18,859 bases of DNA from Rhodothermales bacterium. Lineage in GTDB: Bacteria > Bacteroidota > Rhodothermia > Rhodothermales > UBA10348. The DNA lies in assembly GCA_030833605.1 (NCBI GenBank), contig JAURGV010000015.1:1-18859 (forward strand), in the 5' to 3' direction. The notes beneath the pieces are model-generated. The model was not told the DNA's origin. It saw nothing but the letters and a program-made list of their open reading frames with translations, and did no database searches. The translations under genes and the position numbers were made by a program. The number at the start of each line of letters is the position of its first letter. Position 1 is the first letter of the stretch. Positions 6,037 through 14,219 of the stretch are shown here, piece after piece.

Positions 6037-7608
6037 ATGATTACCGTTAAAAACCTTCCAGAACCGAACAATCTATATCCCATTAGGCGTGCCTTGTTAT
6101 CTGTTTTTGATAAGTCTGGAATTGTCGCATTTGCAAAGGGCCTTCATAGCCACGGGGTCGAATTAATCTCCACTGGAGGAACCGCAAAAGCGCTTTCCGA
6201 CGCAGGACTTCCTGTGATTTCGGTCGATTCGCTTTCTGGGTATCCCGAGATATTGGGCGGACGGGTTAAAACCCTTCATCCGGCCATCCATGGAGGTTTA
6301 TTGGCGCGACGAACCGATGTGGACGATCTAACTGAATTAAAAAGCCAGGGCATTCAGGAAATCGATCTTGTAGTCGTCAATTTATATCCGTTTGAAAAAG
6401 CCACCGCTGTCGCTGATGTGACCGACGCCATTGCGATAGAAAACATTGATATCGGTGGGCCTACCATGATTCGGGCAGCCGCTAAGAACTTTTTTTATGT
6501 GGCTGTTGCTTCCTCTCCTTCGCAATACGACGCGATTTTAGGGGAAATGAAGGAAAACCAGGGTGGACTAAGTATGGCTACCAGAAGAGACCTTGCGACC
6601 GCAGCGTTTTCCCACACCGCGGATTACGATGCCGCTGTAACGCGGTATTTCACCGGACAAAAGGAGTTTTCGGTTCGGGTCCCCTTGCAGCAAACCCTGA
6701 GATATGGAGAGAACCCACATCAAGAAGCGGGATTGTACGGCGACACGTCTCCCTTCTTCACGACGCTTCACGGAAAAGAGCTGTCGTTCAATAATTTGCT
6801 TGATGTCCACGCCGCCCTCACCCTGATAACCGAGTTTGAGGGTGGTGCGCCAACCGTAGCTATTCTAAAGCACACCAACCCGTGTGGTGTCGGAACGGGG
6901 CCATCACTAGAGAAAGCCTACCATAAAGCCTTTTCTACCGATAGACAGTCTCCGTTCGGAGGTATTGTGGTGGTCAACCAGCCATTGGATATGAAAACGG
7001 CGTTAGCCATTGATCAGATTTTTACCGAAATCATTATCGCGCCTGCGTTTGAAGCAGGCGTTCTGGAGTTTTTGAGTGAGAAAAAGAATCGCAGACTGAT
7101 TAAACAATTGGCTTCGGCATCAACAGATACCACGAAAGATGTGCGATCCGTAGTGGGCGGCTTTTTGGTGCAAGATAGGGATGCTTCGCTGGGTACGGTT
7201 GAAGAATTGAAAGCCAGGTGCACGGTGGTTACCAAGCGTCAGCCCACTGCCGAAGAATGGAGCGACCTGGATTTTGCTTGGCGAGTCGCTAAAAATGTCA
7301 AAAGTAACGCCATTGTTTACGTTAAGAATGGCCAAACGATAGGTGTTGGTGCCGGTCAAATGAGTCGCATTGATTCCTCCGAAATTGCCGTTAGTAAAGG
7401 AGCCAAATCAGAACTGGACTTTAAGGGCTGTGTTGTTGCTTCGGATGCATTCTTCCCCTTTGCGGATGGTCTGCTTGAAGCGGCGCAAAGTGGCGCTATT
7501 GCGGCGATTCAGCCGGGTGGCTCTATTCGAGATGAAGAAGTGATCGAAGCGGCTAATAATAACGGCATCGCTATGGTATTTACAGGGAAACGCCATTTTA
7601 GACACTAA
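6037..7608 (+). CDS. purH: Bifunctional AICAR formyltransferase / IMP cyclohydrolase
   Basis: Catalyses the last two steps of IMP synthesis. The 523-residue product is the normal full length. The N-terminal cyclohydrolase domain begins around RRALLSVFDKSG (residues 18-29), with STGGTAKAL and the GGRVKTLHPAIHGG block. The transformylase domain shows LRYGENPHQ, the catalytic LKHTNPCGVG motif, SPFGGIVV and the terminal GSIRDEEVIEAAN and TGKRHFRH segments. It follows purN by 11 bases. In many Bacteroidota purH is followed by mreB-mreC-mreD-mrdA-rodA; here only mreC follows. Confidence 0.96.
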   Translation: MITVKNLPEPNNLYPIRRALLSVFDKSGIVAFAKGLHSHGVELISTGGTAKALSDAGLPVISVDSLSGYPEILGGRVKTLHPAIHGGLLARRTDVDDLTELKSQGIQEIDLVVVNLYPFEKATAVADVTDAIAIENIDIGGPTMIRAAAKNFFYVAVASSPSQYDAILGEMKENQGGLSMATRRDLATAAFSHTADYDAAVTRYFTGQKEFSVRVPLQQTLRYGENPHQEAGLYGDTSPFFTTLHGKELSFNNLLDVHAALTLITEFEGGAPTVAILKHTNPCGVGTGPSLEKAYHKAFSTDRQSPFGGIVVVNQPLDMKTALAIDQIFTEIIIAPAFEAGVLEFLSEKKNRRLIKQLASASTDTTKDVRSVVGGFLVQDRDASLGTVEELKARCTVVTKRQPTAEEWSDLDFAWRVAKNVKSNAIVYVKNGQTIGVGAGQMSRIDSSEIAVSKGAKSELDFKGCVVASDAFFPFADGLLEAAQSGAIAAIQPGGSIRDEEVIEAANNNGIAMVFTGKRHFRH

Positions 7609-7624
7609 ACGGATTCCTAATGAG

Positions 7625-7655
7625 TTGCTAGGCATAGGGATACTCGCGTATTTTG
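7625..7655 (+). promoter_or_regulatory. Candidate promoter of mreC-dacB
   Basis: TTG at 7625-7627, 21 bases of spacer and TATTTTG at 7649-7655 resemble the tRNA promoters here, though the box is one T short of TAnnTTTG. It lies in the only non-coding gap (7609-7708) between purH and mreC and would give a leader of about 45 bases. Confidence 0.35.
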
Positions 7656-7708
7656 ATAGCTGGTGCGACAGTGCCAACAACGATTAGAGCGTACTTTTTG
7701 GAAGCGGA

Positions 7709-8524
7709 ATGAACCGATTGTGGGAACAGATACGAGGCTGGGCGCTGGTGGGAGGACTCCTGATAGTATCAGTTGTGGTCCTTCTCACGGCTAATGAACC
7801 CATGCTTAGGGGGCTCAGGGCCCGTTCTCTCGAGGTCACATCATCCGTCGAAAAAGTATTTTCCGGACTGGGACGATACGTTAGGGCCCTTGAAGAAAGT
7901 GAAGCGCTGCGCACGCAAAATATCGAGTTGTCCAATCAGGTCGCGCTAATGCGAGCGGCCGAATCAGAAAACCGAACACTTAAAGGGTTACTTGAGCTTT
8001 CGGACAGCCTCGATTATGCATTGATTGCAGCTCGGGTTACCTCAAAAGACATCACAAAGGAGCGCAACTTGCTTGTGCTGGACGCGGGATCTAAAAAGGG
8101 CGTCGAGGTTGACATGGCCGTGATTGATTCAAGGGGTATTATCGGTAAAGTCACGCTCGTGTCAGAGAATTACTCCAAAGTCATGACCTACCAGAACACC
8201 GAGTTTTTTGCCCCTGTTTCTGTGTATCCATCCAATTCAGATGGCATCGTAAGCTGGGAGGGCACGCGTTTTAACCGGCTTATACTAAATCACATTGTTT
8301 TATCCGCTAAAATCGCCAAAGGAGATCAAGTTGTTACCAGTGGCCATTCAGCCATCTTTCAACCCGGTTTTCCAGTGGGTGTTATAGACTCTGTTTTTGC
8401 AGAATCAGGCTTGAGCACGTGGACCGTTTACGTCAAGCCGAGTGCTTATCTTGACGATGCCAGTCATGTTTTTATTGTAAAAGCGCACCCAGATCCCGAA
8501 ATAACCCAAATACTCCCTAAGTAA
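7709..8524 (+). CDS. mreC: Rod shape-determining protein MreC
   Basis: MreC is a periplasmic scaffold that connects the MreB cytoskeleton to the elongation penicillin-binding proteins. The 271-residue product has the family layout: a short cytoplasmic end, one membrane helix (about residues 11-28), a coiled-coil stretch rich in E, L and R (about 57-97), then the beta-rich domain. The latter shows LVLDAGSKKGVEVDMAVID, GIIGKV, and the later GDQVVTSG and FPVGVIDSV segments. The ATG at 7709 has a GGAAGCGGA stretch just upstream, the nearest thing to a Shine-Dalgarno site in the window. mreB is not upstream and mreD, mrdA and rodA are not downstream; dacB starts at the very next base after its stop. 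Confidence 0.92.
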   Translation: MNRLWEQIRGWALVGGLLIVSVVVLLTANEPMLRGLRARSLEVTSSVEKVFSGLGRYVRALEESEALRTQNIELSNQVALMRAAESENRTLKGLLELSDSLDYALIAARVTSKDITKERNLLVLDAGSKKGVEVDMAVIDSRGIIGKVTLVSENYSKVMTYQNTEFFAPVSVYPSNSDGIVSWEGTRFNRLILNHIVLSAKIAKGDQVVTSGHSAIFQPGFPVGVIDSVFAESGLSTWTVYVKPSAYLDDASHVFIVKAHPDPEITQILPK

Positions 8525-10069
8525 ATGATCAAGGCCAGCGTTTCTCAAGTTTGTTTGCCTAAAAACCGTTTAGGACTCATGGGCCTGTGGTTTGCGACCT
8601 TTATGGTTTTGGCAACCTCTGCAACGGCAGTATTGGAAGTAGCGGCCCAAACGAGGGACCAAGCGGAACTTAGAATGGCTATTGATGCCGCCATCGCGGA
8701 GGCTGGAATGCCCAACGCTTGGTTCACGGTGAATGTCAAACATCTCGAAACCGGCCAAGCTTGGTACCAAAAGGATACCGGCAGAAGTTTTATTCCGGCT
8801 TCAAATACCAAGATTTACACCACGGCCGCAGCCCTGGATATGCTAGGAGCCGATTTCCGTTATGAAACCTCCGTATGGACAGACGGAAACGTGCAAGGCC
8901 AAACCTTGATGGGAAACTTGATCGTAAAAGGATCAGGTGACCCTGTGATTGGTGGTCGTTTTAATGAAGGAGATATCACCGAACTGTTCAGGCAGTGGGC
9001 TGATAGCCTTAGCTCTAGGGGCATTTTGTCCATCCAAGGGGATATTATTGGGGACGATAACGCATTTGACGATCAGGCACTGGGATATGGCTGGCAGTGG
9101 GATGATTTAGACTTTTGGTATGCGGCAGAAACCAGCGCCCTTTCCCTAAACGACAATTGTATTGATTTCGCTTTGGTCGCTCAAACGAAGAATATGCCCG
9201 CTTCCATGAAATGGGAGCCGATGATGACCACCTATATCCAGGCCCAAAATGCATCGCTTACCGTCGGGCAGGAAGCCTCTATTCGAGAAGGATATTCGCG
9301 CGATCTAAAAGAAAACACGTTTGTGTTGTCGTCGCAGGTGCCGGAGGGAAGAACGGATTTTGAATCCCTCGCTGTCCATAATCCGACCAAATATTTTGTC
9401 CATGTACTCCGGGAAGTACTCCTTCAGAAAGGCATTTCAATTTCTGGAAAGGCCATCGATATCGATGAACTGCCCATCCTGCCTCAATTTGAAGATGGAT
9501 TCCTGTTTTCAACGTTTTCACCTGCCTTAAAGGACATTGTTAAGGTGCTCAATAAGCAGAGCCAGAATTTGTATGCGGAACAGCTGCTCAAAACGTTGGC
9601 TGTTGAGCGCCCGGTCGCTGGATACGCGAAAGGATCTGCTGCCATGGGATTGGCGAGCGCGCGGCCGATGCTCGCGCGTGCCGGCGTGGATACGTTACAC
9701 ATCCAATTGGTGGATGGATCTGGATTGGCACGACAAAACTTGGTTACCTCAGAAATGACAACACAGCTTTTGTCTTACATGGCCCACCATCCGGACGAAC
9801 AGATACGCGCAGCCTTCTTCGATTCATTACCTATTGGCGGCGTTGATGGCACGTTGGCTTCACGCATGAAAGGCACGGCTGCTGAAAACAATGTTCGCGC
9901 CAAAACAGGCACCGTAGGAAACGCAAGTGCCCTAAGTGGATACGTCACAACCGCTTCCGGCACTCCCCTGGTATTTTCAATGATGTCGAATCACTTTACA
10001 GAATCAAGCCGCGGACCAAGAAACCTACAAGACCGCATTATGGCGATTCTGGCTGATCACAAGCAATAA
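8525..10069 (+). CDS. dacB: D-alanyl-D-alanine carboxypeptidase/endopeptidase (PBP4 type, family S13)
   Basis: A periplasmic enzyme that trims or opens peptidoglycan cross-links. The 514-residue product carries all three penicillin-binding motifs: SNTK at residues 93-96 (active Ser93), SQN at 346-348, and KTG at 460-462, plus VDGSGL near 396-401. A hydrophobic signal segment spans about residues 16-36, with a likely cleavage site around residue 41. The ATG at 8525 abuts the mreC TAA, giving an 18-residue basic lead into the signal peptide. An ATG at 8579 (residue 19) would give a shorter signal and cannot be excluded. Coupling with mreC suggests joint production for side-wall peptidoglycan work. 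Confidence 0.93.
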   Translation: MIKASVSQVCLPKNRLGLMGLWFATFMVLATSATAVLEVAAQTRDQAELRMAIDAAIAEAGMPNAWFTVNVKHLETGQAWYQKDTGRSFIPASNTKIYTTAAALDMLGADFRYETSVWTDGNVQGQTLMGNLIVKGSGDPVIGGRFNEGDITELFRQWADSLSSRGILSIQGDIIGDDNAFDDQALGYGWQWDDLDFWYAAETSALSLNDNCIDFALVAQTKNMPASMKWEPMMTTYIQAQNASLTVGQEASIREGYSRDLKENTFVLSSQVPEGRTDFESLAVHNPTKYFVHVLREVLLQKGISISGKAIDIDELPILPQFEDGFLFSTFSPALKDIVKVLNKQSQNLYAEQLLKTLAVERPVAGYAKGSAAMGLASARPMLARAGVDTLHIQLVDGSGLARQNLVTSEMTTQLLSYMAHHPDEQIRAAFFDSLPIGGVDGTLASRMKGTAAENNVRAKTGTVGNASALSGYVTTASGTPLVFSMMSNHFTESSRGPRNLQDRIMAILADHKQ

Positions 10070-10094
10070 AAGCCCTTTGTGTTTGGAACTGTGA

Positions 10095-10127
10095 TTGTGA
10101 TCTCAAGTATTTAAGCCCATAATTTTA
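10095..10127 (+). promoter_or_regulatory. Candidate promoter of the hslV gene run
   Basis: TTG at 10095-10097, 22 bases of spacer and TAATTTTA at 10120-10127 (7 of 8 matches to TAnnTTTG) lie in the 78-base gap between dacB and hslV. An alternative with TATTTAAG at 10108-10115 overlaps it. The predicted leader would be very short, about 14 bases. Confidence 0.35.
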
Positions 10128-10147
10128 TTCTTTTTTGGGTCCCTATT

Positions 10148-10720
10148 TTGTCTTTGAATTCCGCTTCCCGCATCAAAAGCACCACCGTTGTCGGTGTTCG
10201 ACACAACGGAAAAGTTGTACTTGGGTCAGATGGCCAGGCCACCATGGGTAGTACCGTTATGAAACGGACTGCTCAAAAAGTGCGGTCCTTGTACGGCGGC
10301 GCCATTTTGGCTGGATTTGCGGGTGCAACTGCGGATGCGTTTACGCTTTTTGAACGTTTTGAAGAAAAACTGCAGCAATATGGCGGAAACGTTACCCGAT
10401 CTGCCGTTGAACTTGCCAAAGACTGGCGTACGGATCGCTATTTAAGAAAACTGGAGGCCCTTTTGGCTGTTGCCGCGGCTGACCGACTGCTTTTAATCAG
10501 TGGTACAGGTGACGTTATCGAACCCGACGATGAAGTACTAGCCATTGGGTCAGGAGGCCCCTACGCGCTCGCTGCCGCTCGCGCCATGCTTCGTCACGCC
10601 CCGCACATGGACGCACGTAGTATCGTAGAGCAATCGTTAATAATCGCGTCCGAAATTTGTATTTACTCCAACGATAACCTTACCATAATGGAGTTGGAGG
10701 CATCCGAAACCGCCTCATAA
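10148..10720 (+). CDS. hslV: ATP-dependent protease peptidase subunit HslV (ClpQ)
   Basis: Forms the proteolytic double ring of the HslUV protease in the cytoplasm. Conserved blocks are TTVVGVRHNGKVVLGSDGQ, MGSTVMKRTAQKVR, GFAGATADAFTLFERFE, ELAKDWRTDRYLRKLEA, LISGTGDVIEP and AIGSGGPYA. The active-site nucleophile should be the first Thr of STTVV, Thr12 counted from the TTG at 10148, so an 11-residue leader must be removed. Leaders of this kind are common outside proteobacteria. There is no ATG in frame between the upstream stop at 10112-10114 and the conserved region, so the start must be TTG (10148, or 10154). At 190 residues the length is normal. hslU lies two genes downstream. Confidence 0.95.
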   Translation: MSLNSASRIKSTTVVGVRHNGKVVLGSDGQATMGSTVMKRTAQKVRSLYGGAILAGFAGATADAFTLFERFEEKLQQYGGNVTRSAVELAKDWRTDRYLRKLEALLAVAAADRLLLISGTGDVIEPDDEVLAIGSGGPYALAAARAMLRHAPHMDARSIVEQSLIIASEICIYSNDNLTIMELEASETAS

Positions 10721-10768
10721 TGTTGGCCCTGTTTATTTAGTTGATCCTTTTTTTTGAGTGATTCTATT

Positions 10769-11779
10769 ATGTCCAGAAAGAAACACGATGCTCATTACCC
10801 AGCGCAACTCAAGACCCCTTCCGTTATAATTTGCGTTGATTATTCGAATGTTTTCGGGATTATTTCCCAGCGATCCGACAACGACCAACCCGATGCGGTC
10901 GTTATAGATCTCATAAAAGAGCTAAAGAAATTTGTTAAGGAAGAATACGGTCTCCAAACCGCACGTGTCCTTTGCTTTGCCTCTTTGCCGCCTAACCATG
11001 TAAAAGGTCATCGAGCTACTGGAGCATGGCTATCGCTGGGCATTGAACCCCGCTTTACGTATGCCAAAACGTCGGATGATGCGACTGCGATTGACCTAGC
11101 CTTAGAAGCAGGTGATATCTCCAATCAAATGGGCCAAGAGGCCTCTTTTGTAGTTTTATCCGGCAATCAATGGTTTGTGCCTCTTATTCAACGGCTTAAA
11201 CGTCGCGGACATTTCGTGCAATTGGCGACGCTTGAGTCTCCAGAAAGCAGTGATGATCTTCCCGAAGATTGCCGGCAAAGCCATATAAACATTGAGTTTC
11301 TATTGGGTGGCCCGGGACGAAAATTAAGCGCTGAATCCAAGTCAGGTCAAGCCGACGACGATGAGCTCGCTTCGCGTAAACCGGCCCATACAACGCCGAT
11401 TACGGACGAAGTTGTAAAGCGAACATTAGAAATTATAGACTCCTATTTCGGCCAATATGAGGAGATTTATCTTACTCCATTGCTTCGAAAACTTTCAGAA
11501 GTATTTGAAAACTCAGACGATGAACCCAAGGCGTTAATCAACGATTTGGAAGAAGTAGGGGCTGTTTGGCTTCAAAAACGCCGTGGATTCCCACACAATT
11601 ACACGGTTTTGATGTTAAACGATGATCACCCCGACGTTGCCGAGCTAAAAGAGGCTCGGTTATCCTCCGAAGAAGAAGTCTACGACGAAGATGAGGATGA
11701 TTATTACGACGACTATGCGGACCATGATGACGACTTAGACCTTGACGCTGAGGAAGATGACGACCGCTACGAACCATAA
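10769..11779 (+). CDS. NYN (PIN-like) domain protein with C-terminal winged-helix-like region and acidic tail
   Basis: The 336-residue product begins with a NYN/DUF88-type fold: IICVDYSNVF (Asp24) for the usual DxxN, a DDATAIDLAL helix with Asp109, and VVLSGNQWFVPLIQRLKRRG near residues 128-147. In active NYN RNases the last motif is usually SGDSDF. Here both acidic positions are replaced (SGNQWF, 131-136), so nuclease activity may be lost and a nucleic-acid-binding role is possible. Residues about 211-285 look like a winged-helix unit. Residues 301-334 are mostly Asp and Glu. The ATG at 10769 is used; a TTG at 10754 would add five residues. It sits between hslV and hslU with gaps of 48 and 17 bases, so it is probably co-expressed with the protease. 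No assigned function. Confidence 0.75.
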   Translation: MSRKKHDAHYPAQLKTPSVIICVDYSNVFGIISQRSDNDQPDAVVIDLIKELKKFVKEEYGLQTARVLCFASLPPNHVKGHRATGAWLSLGIEPRFTYAKTSDDATAIDLALEAGDISNQMGQEASFVVLSGNQWFVPLIQRLKRRGHFVQLATLESPESSDDLPEDCRQSHINIEFLLGGPGRKLSAESKSGQADDDELASRKPAHTTPITDEVVKRTLEIIDSYFGQYEEIYLTPLLRKLSEVFENSDDEPKALINDLEEVGAVWLQKRRGFPHNYTVLMLNDDHPDVAELKEARLSSEEEVYDEDEDDYYDDYADHDDDLDLDAEEDDDRYEP

Positions 11780-11796
11780 ATTGAACGATTATTTTC

Positions 11797-13230
11797 ATGT
11801 CATTTAACCACGAACTGACACCCCACGAAATTGTCAGTGAATTGGATCGCTACATCATCGGTCAGCACGAAGCAAAGAAAAGTGTTGCGATAGCCCTTCG
11901 TAACAGATGGCGTAGACTCAACGCTATCGTGGAAATGCGAGAGGAAATCATGCCCAACAATATCATTATGATTGGGCCAACCGGAGTCGGTAAAACCGAA
12001 ATTGCTCGCCGATTAGCAAAATTATCGGGCGCTCCCTTCATTAAAGTGGAAGCCACAAAGTTCACGGAAGTGGGCTATGTGGGCCGCGATGTGGACTCGA
12101 TGATTCGGGATTTGATGGATATTGCCATCAATATGATTCGTGAAGAACACACCGCCTCGGTTCAGGAAAGAGCAAAGGACCTGGCAGAGGAACGAATCTT
12201 GGATTTATTGATTCCGCCTGCCACTCCAGCCACTCCTGCACCCGTTTCAACACCCTTCAGTGGGGCGCAACCTTCGTTTGGCATGCCTGCGGCCGCACCC
12301 ATACCTCCCATCGCCACATCAGAAGACGACGCCTTACGAACCCGCACGCGAGACAAATTTAGGGACAAACTGCGCAAAGGAGACCTGGACGACCGCGAAG
12401 TGGAAGTCGATGTAGCTTCGGACCAGTCCCCCATGCTCCAAGTGTTTGGTCCCATGGGAATGGAGGAAATGGGCGTCAACATCCAGGACCTTTTCGGCAA
12501 TATGGGGGGCCAAAAGAAAAAGAAGAAGCGCCGCCTGCCCGTAAAAGAAGCACGAGACATTCTAGCTCAGGAAGAAGCGGCGAAGCTTATTGACATGGAC
12601 AAGGTCACCAAACAGGCCTTAGAGCGCGTTCAACAAGCGGGCATTGTGTTTATCGATGAGATTGACAAAGTGGCTTCGAGAGGTGGTGGCGGCAAGTCAG
12701 GGCCCGATGTTTCGAGAGAAGGGGTTCAACGTGACCTACTGCCTATTGTCGAAGGCTCGGGCGTCATGACGAAATACGGGATGGTTAAAACCGACCACAT
12801 TTTATTCATCGCCAGTGGAGCTTTCCACGTTTCGAAACCCAGCGATTTAATTCCTGAACTTCAAGGTCGTTTTCCGATTCGTGTTGAATTGCACAGCTTA
12901 ACAGAAAATGACTTCTTCAAAATTCTTACCGTTCCTAAAAACGCGCTTTTAAAGCAGTATGAGGCTCTTCTTCTTTCCGAAGGGGTAAAAGTCGAGTTCA
13001 CCGAAGATGCGGTAAAAGAAGTGGCCCGGATGGCTGCGAAAGTCAACGAGGAAGTTGAAAACATTGGTGCGAGACGTCTTCATACCATCCTAACCACACT
13101 GCTGGAAGATGTATTGTTTGATGTACCGGATGCCTTTAGAGAAGACCAATTGGTGGTCGATAAGTCCATGGTACTGTCCAAACTCTCCGCAGTGGTTCAA
13201 AACAGAGACCTTAGTCAGTATATCTTGTGA
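11797..13230 (+). CDS. hslU: ATP-dependent protease ATPase subunit HslU (ClpY)
   Basis: AAA+ unfoldase that feeds substrates into HslV. The 477-residue product has GPTGVGKTE (Walker A, Lys66), the pore motif GYVG at 93-96, the I-domain from about 110 to 250, VFIDEID (Walker B, 284-290), GRFPIR and the sensor-2 segment GARRLHT. It ends in DLSQYIL, the tail that inserts into HslV. The I-domain contains an unusual Pro/Ala-rich stretch at about residues 140-173 (roughly half Pro and Ala) and a KKKKKRR cluster near 240-246, making the protein somewhat longer than the usual 440-470. The start lacks a Shine-Dalgarno sequence. Its stop overlaps the next gene's GTG start by four bases. Confidence 0.96.
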   Translation: MSFNHELTPHEIVSELDRYIIGQHEAKKSVAIALRNRWRRLNAIVEMREEIMPNNIIMIGPTGVGKTEIARRLAKLSGAPFIKVEATKFTEVGYVGRDVDSMIRDLMDIAINMIREEHTASVQERAKDLAEERILDLLIPPATPATPAPVSTPFSGAQPSFGMPAAAPIPPIATSEDDALRTRTRDKFRDKLRKGDLDDREVEVDVASDQSPMLQVFGPMGMEEMGVNIQDLFGNMGGQKKKKKRRLPVKEARDILAQEEAAKLIDMDKVTKQALERVQQAGIVFIDEIDKVASRGGGGKSGPDVSREGVQRDLLPIVEGSGVMTKYGMVKTDHILFIASGAFHVSKPSDLIPELQGRFPIRVELHSLTENDFFKILTVPKNALLKQYEALLLSEGVKVEFTEDAVKEVARMAAKVNEEVENIGARRLHTILTTLLEDVLFDVPDAFREDQLVVDKSMVLSKLSAVVQNRDLSQYIL

Positions 13231-14216
13231 CCCCCAACGTTCATATTCAACCCGAGCTGGAATATGACTTGGCCACCGCAAAAAAGCGTTGGGAATCCCT
13301 TCAGCCGCATAACATCGCGAGGTCCGTATTTACACAATTTGACTTCGCTGTATGCCTTTGCGAAGCCTTTTCGTGGAAATTGGTCCCCGTGTTTTGGCGC
13401 TATCAAGGTGAAGATGCCCTTGGCGCATTGTTCGTCGTTCGGACTAGATGGTCTTTCGCGGAAGTGGTAGTCCCTCCTTTTTCGCCCTATTCTTTCATTT
13501 CCCTTTCTTCCCGTATCCCAGAATCGGAACGTCAGGCGTACGTCGCCCTGCTGTTTTCTTCCATTCCCGGTCTTCCTGATTCAAGGACCATCGTCCTTGA
13601 TCCCGTGTTTTACCCATTATCCCAACAGCCAGACGGATTTCAAGGGCGACCGCTTAAGACGTTTGAAATATCCTTAGGTGATATGGATCAAGCGAAATCG
13701 ACCTTCTCGGAGAGTACTCGGCGAAAGATTAAAACGAACGACAAGGAATATATCTTTCAGATAGAGAGCACTATCGTACCGGATTTAGGGTCTTTGGTAG
13801 AAGACGGTTATACGAATCATGGCCGAAAAGCCCCATTACCAGCCAAGGAGTTGGAAAGCCTGGCGGTCCGAGCGGCTTCAAACGTGCACACCAAGGTTGC
13901 AGCCCTTTATGCCAAACAATCCGGCGTTTTGGAGGCTGAAATTGTGCTGTTGGTTGATGAGGATAGTGCGTGGTATTGGCTAGCGGGTAGCCGCCGAGGC
14001 CCCGCGATGACCGTGTTGATTGCCAAAACATTGGAGCAAATGGGGGCCGAGGGAATAGCAACGTTCCATTTCATGGGCGCTAATACCGATGGCATTTCGG
14101 AGTTCAAACGTCGATTTGGCGGTTCTTCCATTGCTTACCCATCGTTTTCCCGAAAAAGTGTGGCGTTGCGATTTTTGGATCTCATTGGTTCGTGGAAGCG
14201 AACCATTTTGGGTTGA
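13227..14216 (+). CDS. FemAB/GNAT-like acyl- or aminoacyl-transferase
   Basis: The 329-residue product resembles the large group of GNAT-fold proteins related to FemAB (Acetyltransf_6 type). The C-terminal FHFMGANTDGISEFKRRFGG (near residues 276-295) is the recognisable family signature. A TFSESTRRKIKTNDKE segment near the middle matches the usual helix of this group, and an AAxYxxxxGVLEAEIVLLVDE strand pair follows. FemAB proteins add amino acids to peptidoglycan precursors and relatives acylate other envelope molecules; the substrate here is unknown. It starts with GTG at 13227, overlapping the hslU stop (GTGA), and there is no alternative ATG near the N-terminus. Only three bases separate it from the next gene, a membrane protein. 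Confidence 0.7.
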   Translation: MTPNVHIQPELEYDLATAKKRWESLQPHNIARSVFTQFDFAVCLCEAFSWKLVPVFWRYQGEDALGALFVVRTRWSFAEVVVPPFSPYSFISLSSRIPESERQAYVALLFSSIPGLPDSRTIVLDPVFYPLSQQPDGFQGRPLKTFEISLGDMDQAKSTFSESTRRKIKTNDKEYIFQIESTIVPDLGSLVEDGYTNHGRKAPLPAKELESLAVRAASNVHTKVAALYAKQSGVLEAEIVLLVDEDSAWYWLAGSRRGPAMTVLIAKTLEQMGAEGIATFHFMGANTDGISEFKRRFGGSSIAYPSFSRKSVALRFLDLIGSWKRTILG

Positions 14217-14219
14217 AAT

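Noticed and set aside
12162..12560. 132-codon minus-strand frame inside hslU
   Set aside because: Ser/Arg-rich antisense of a conserved gene; no family resemblance.
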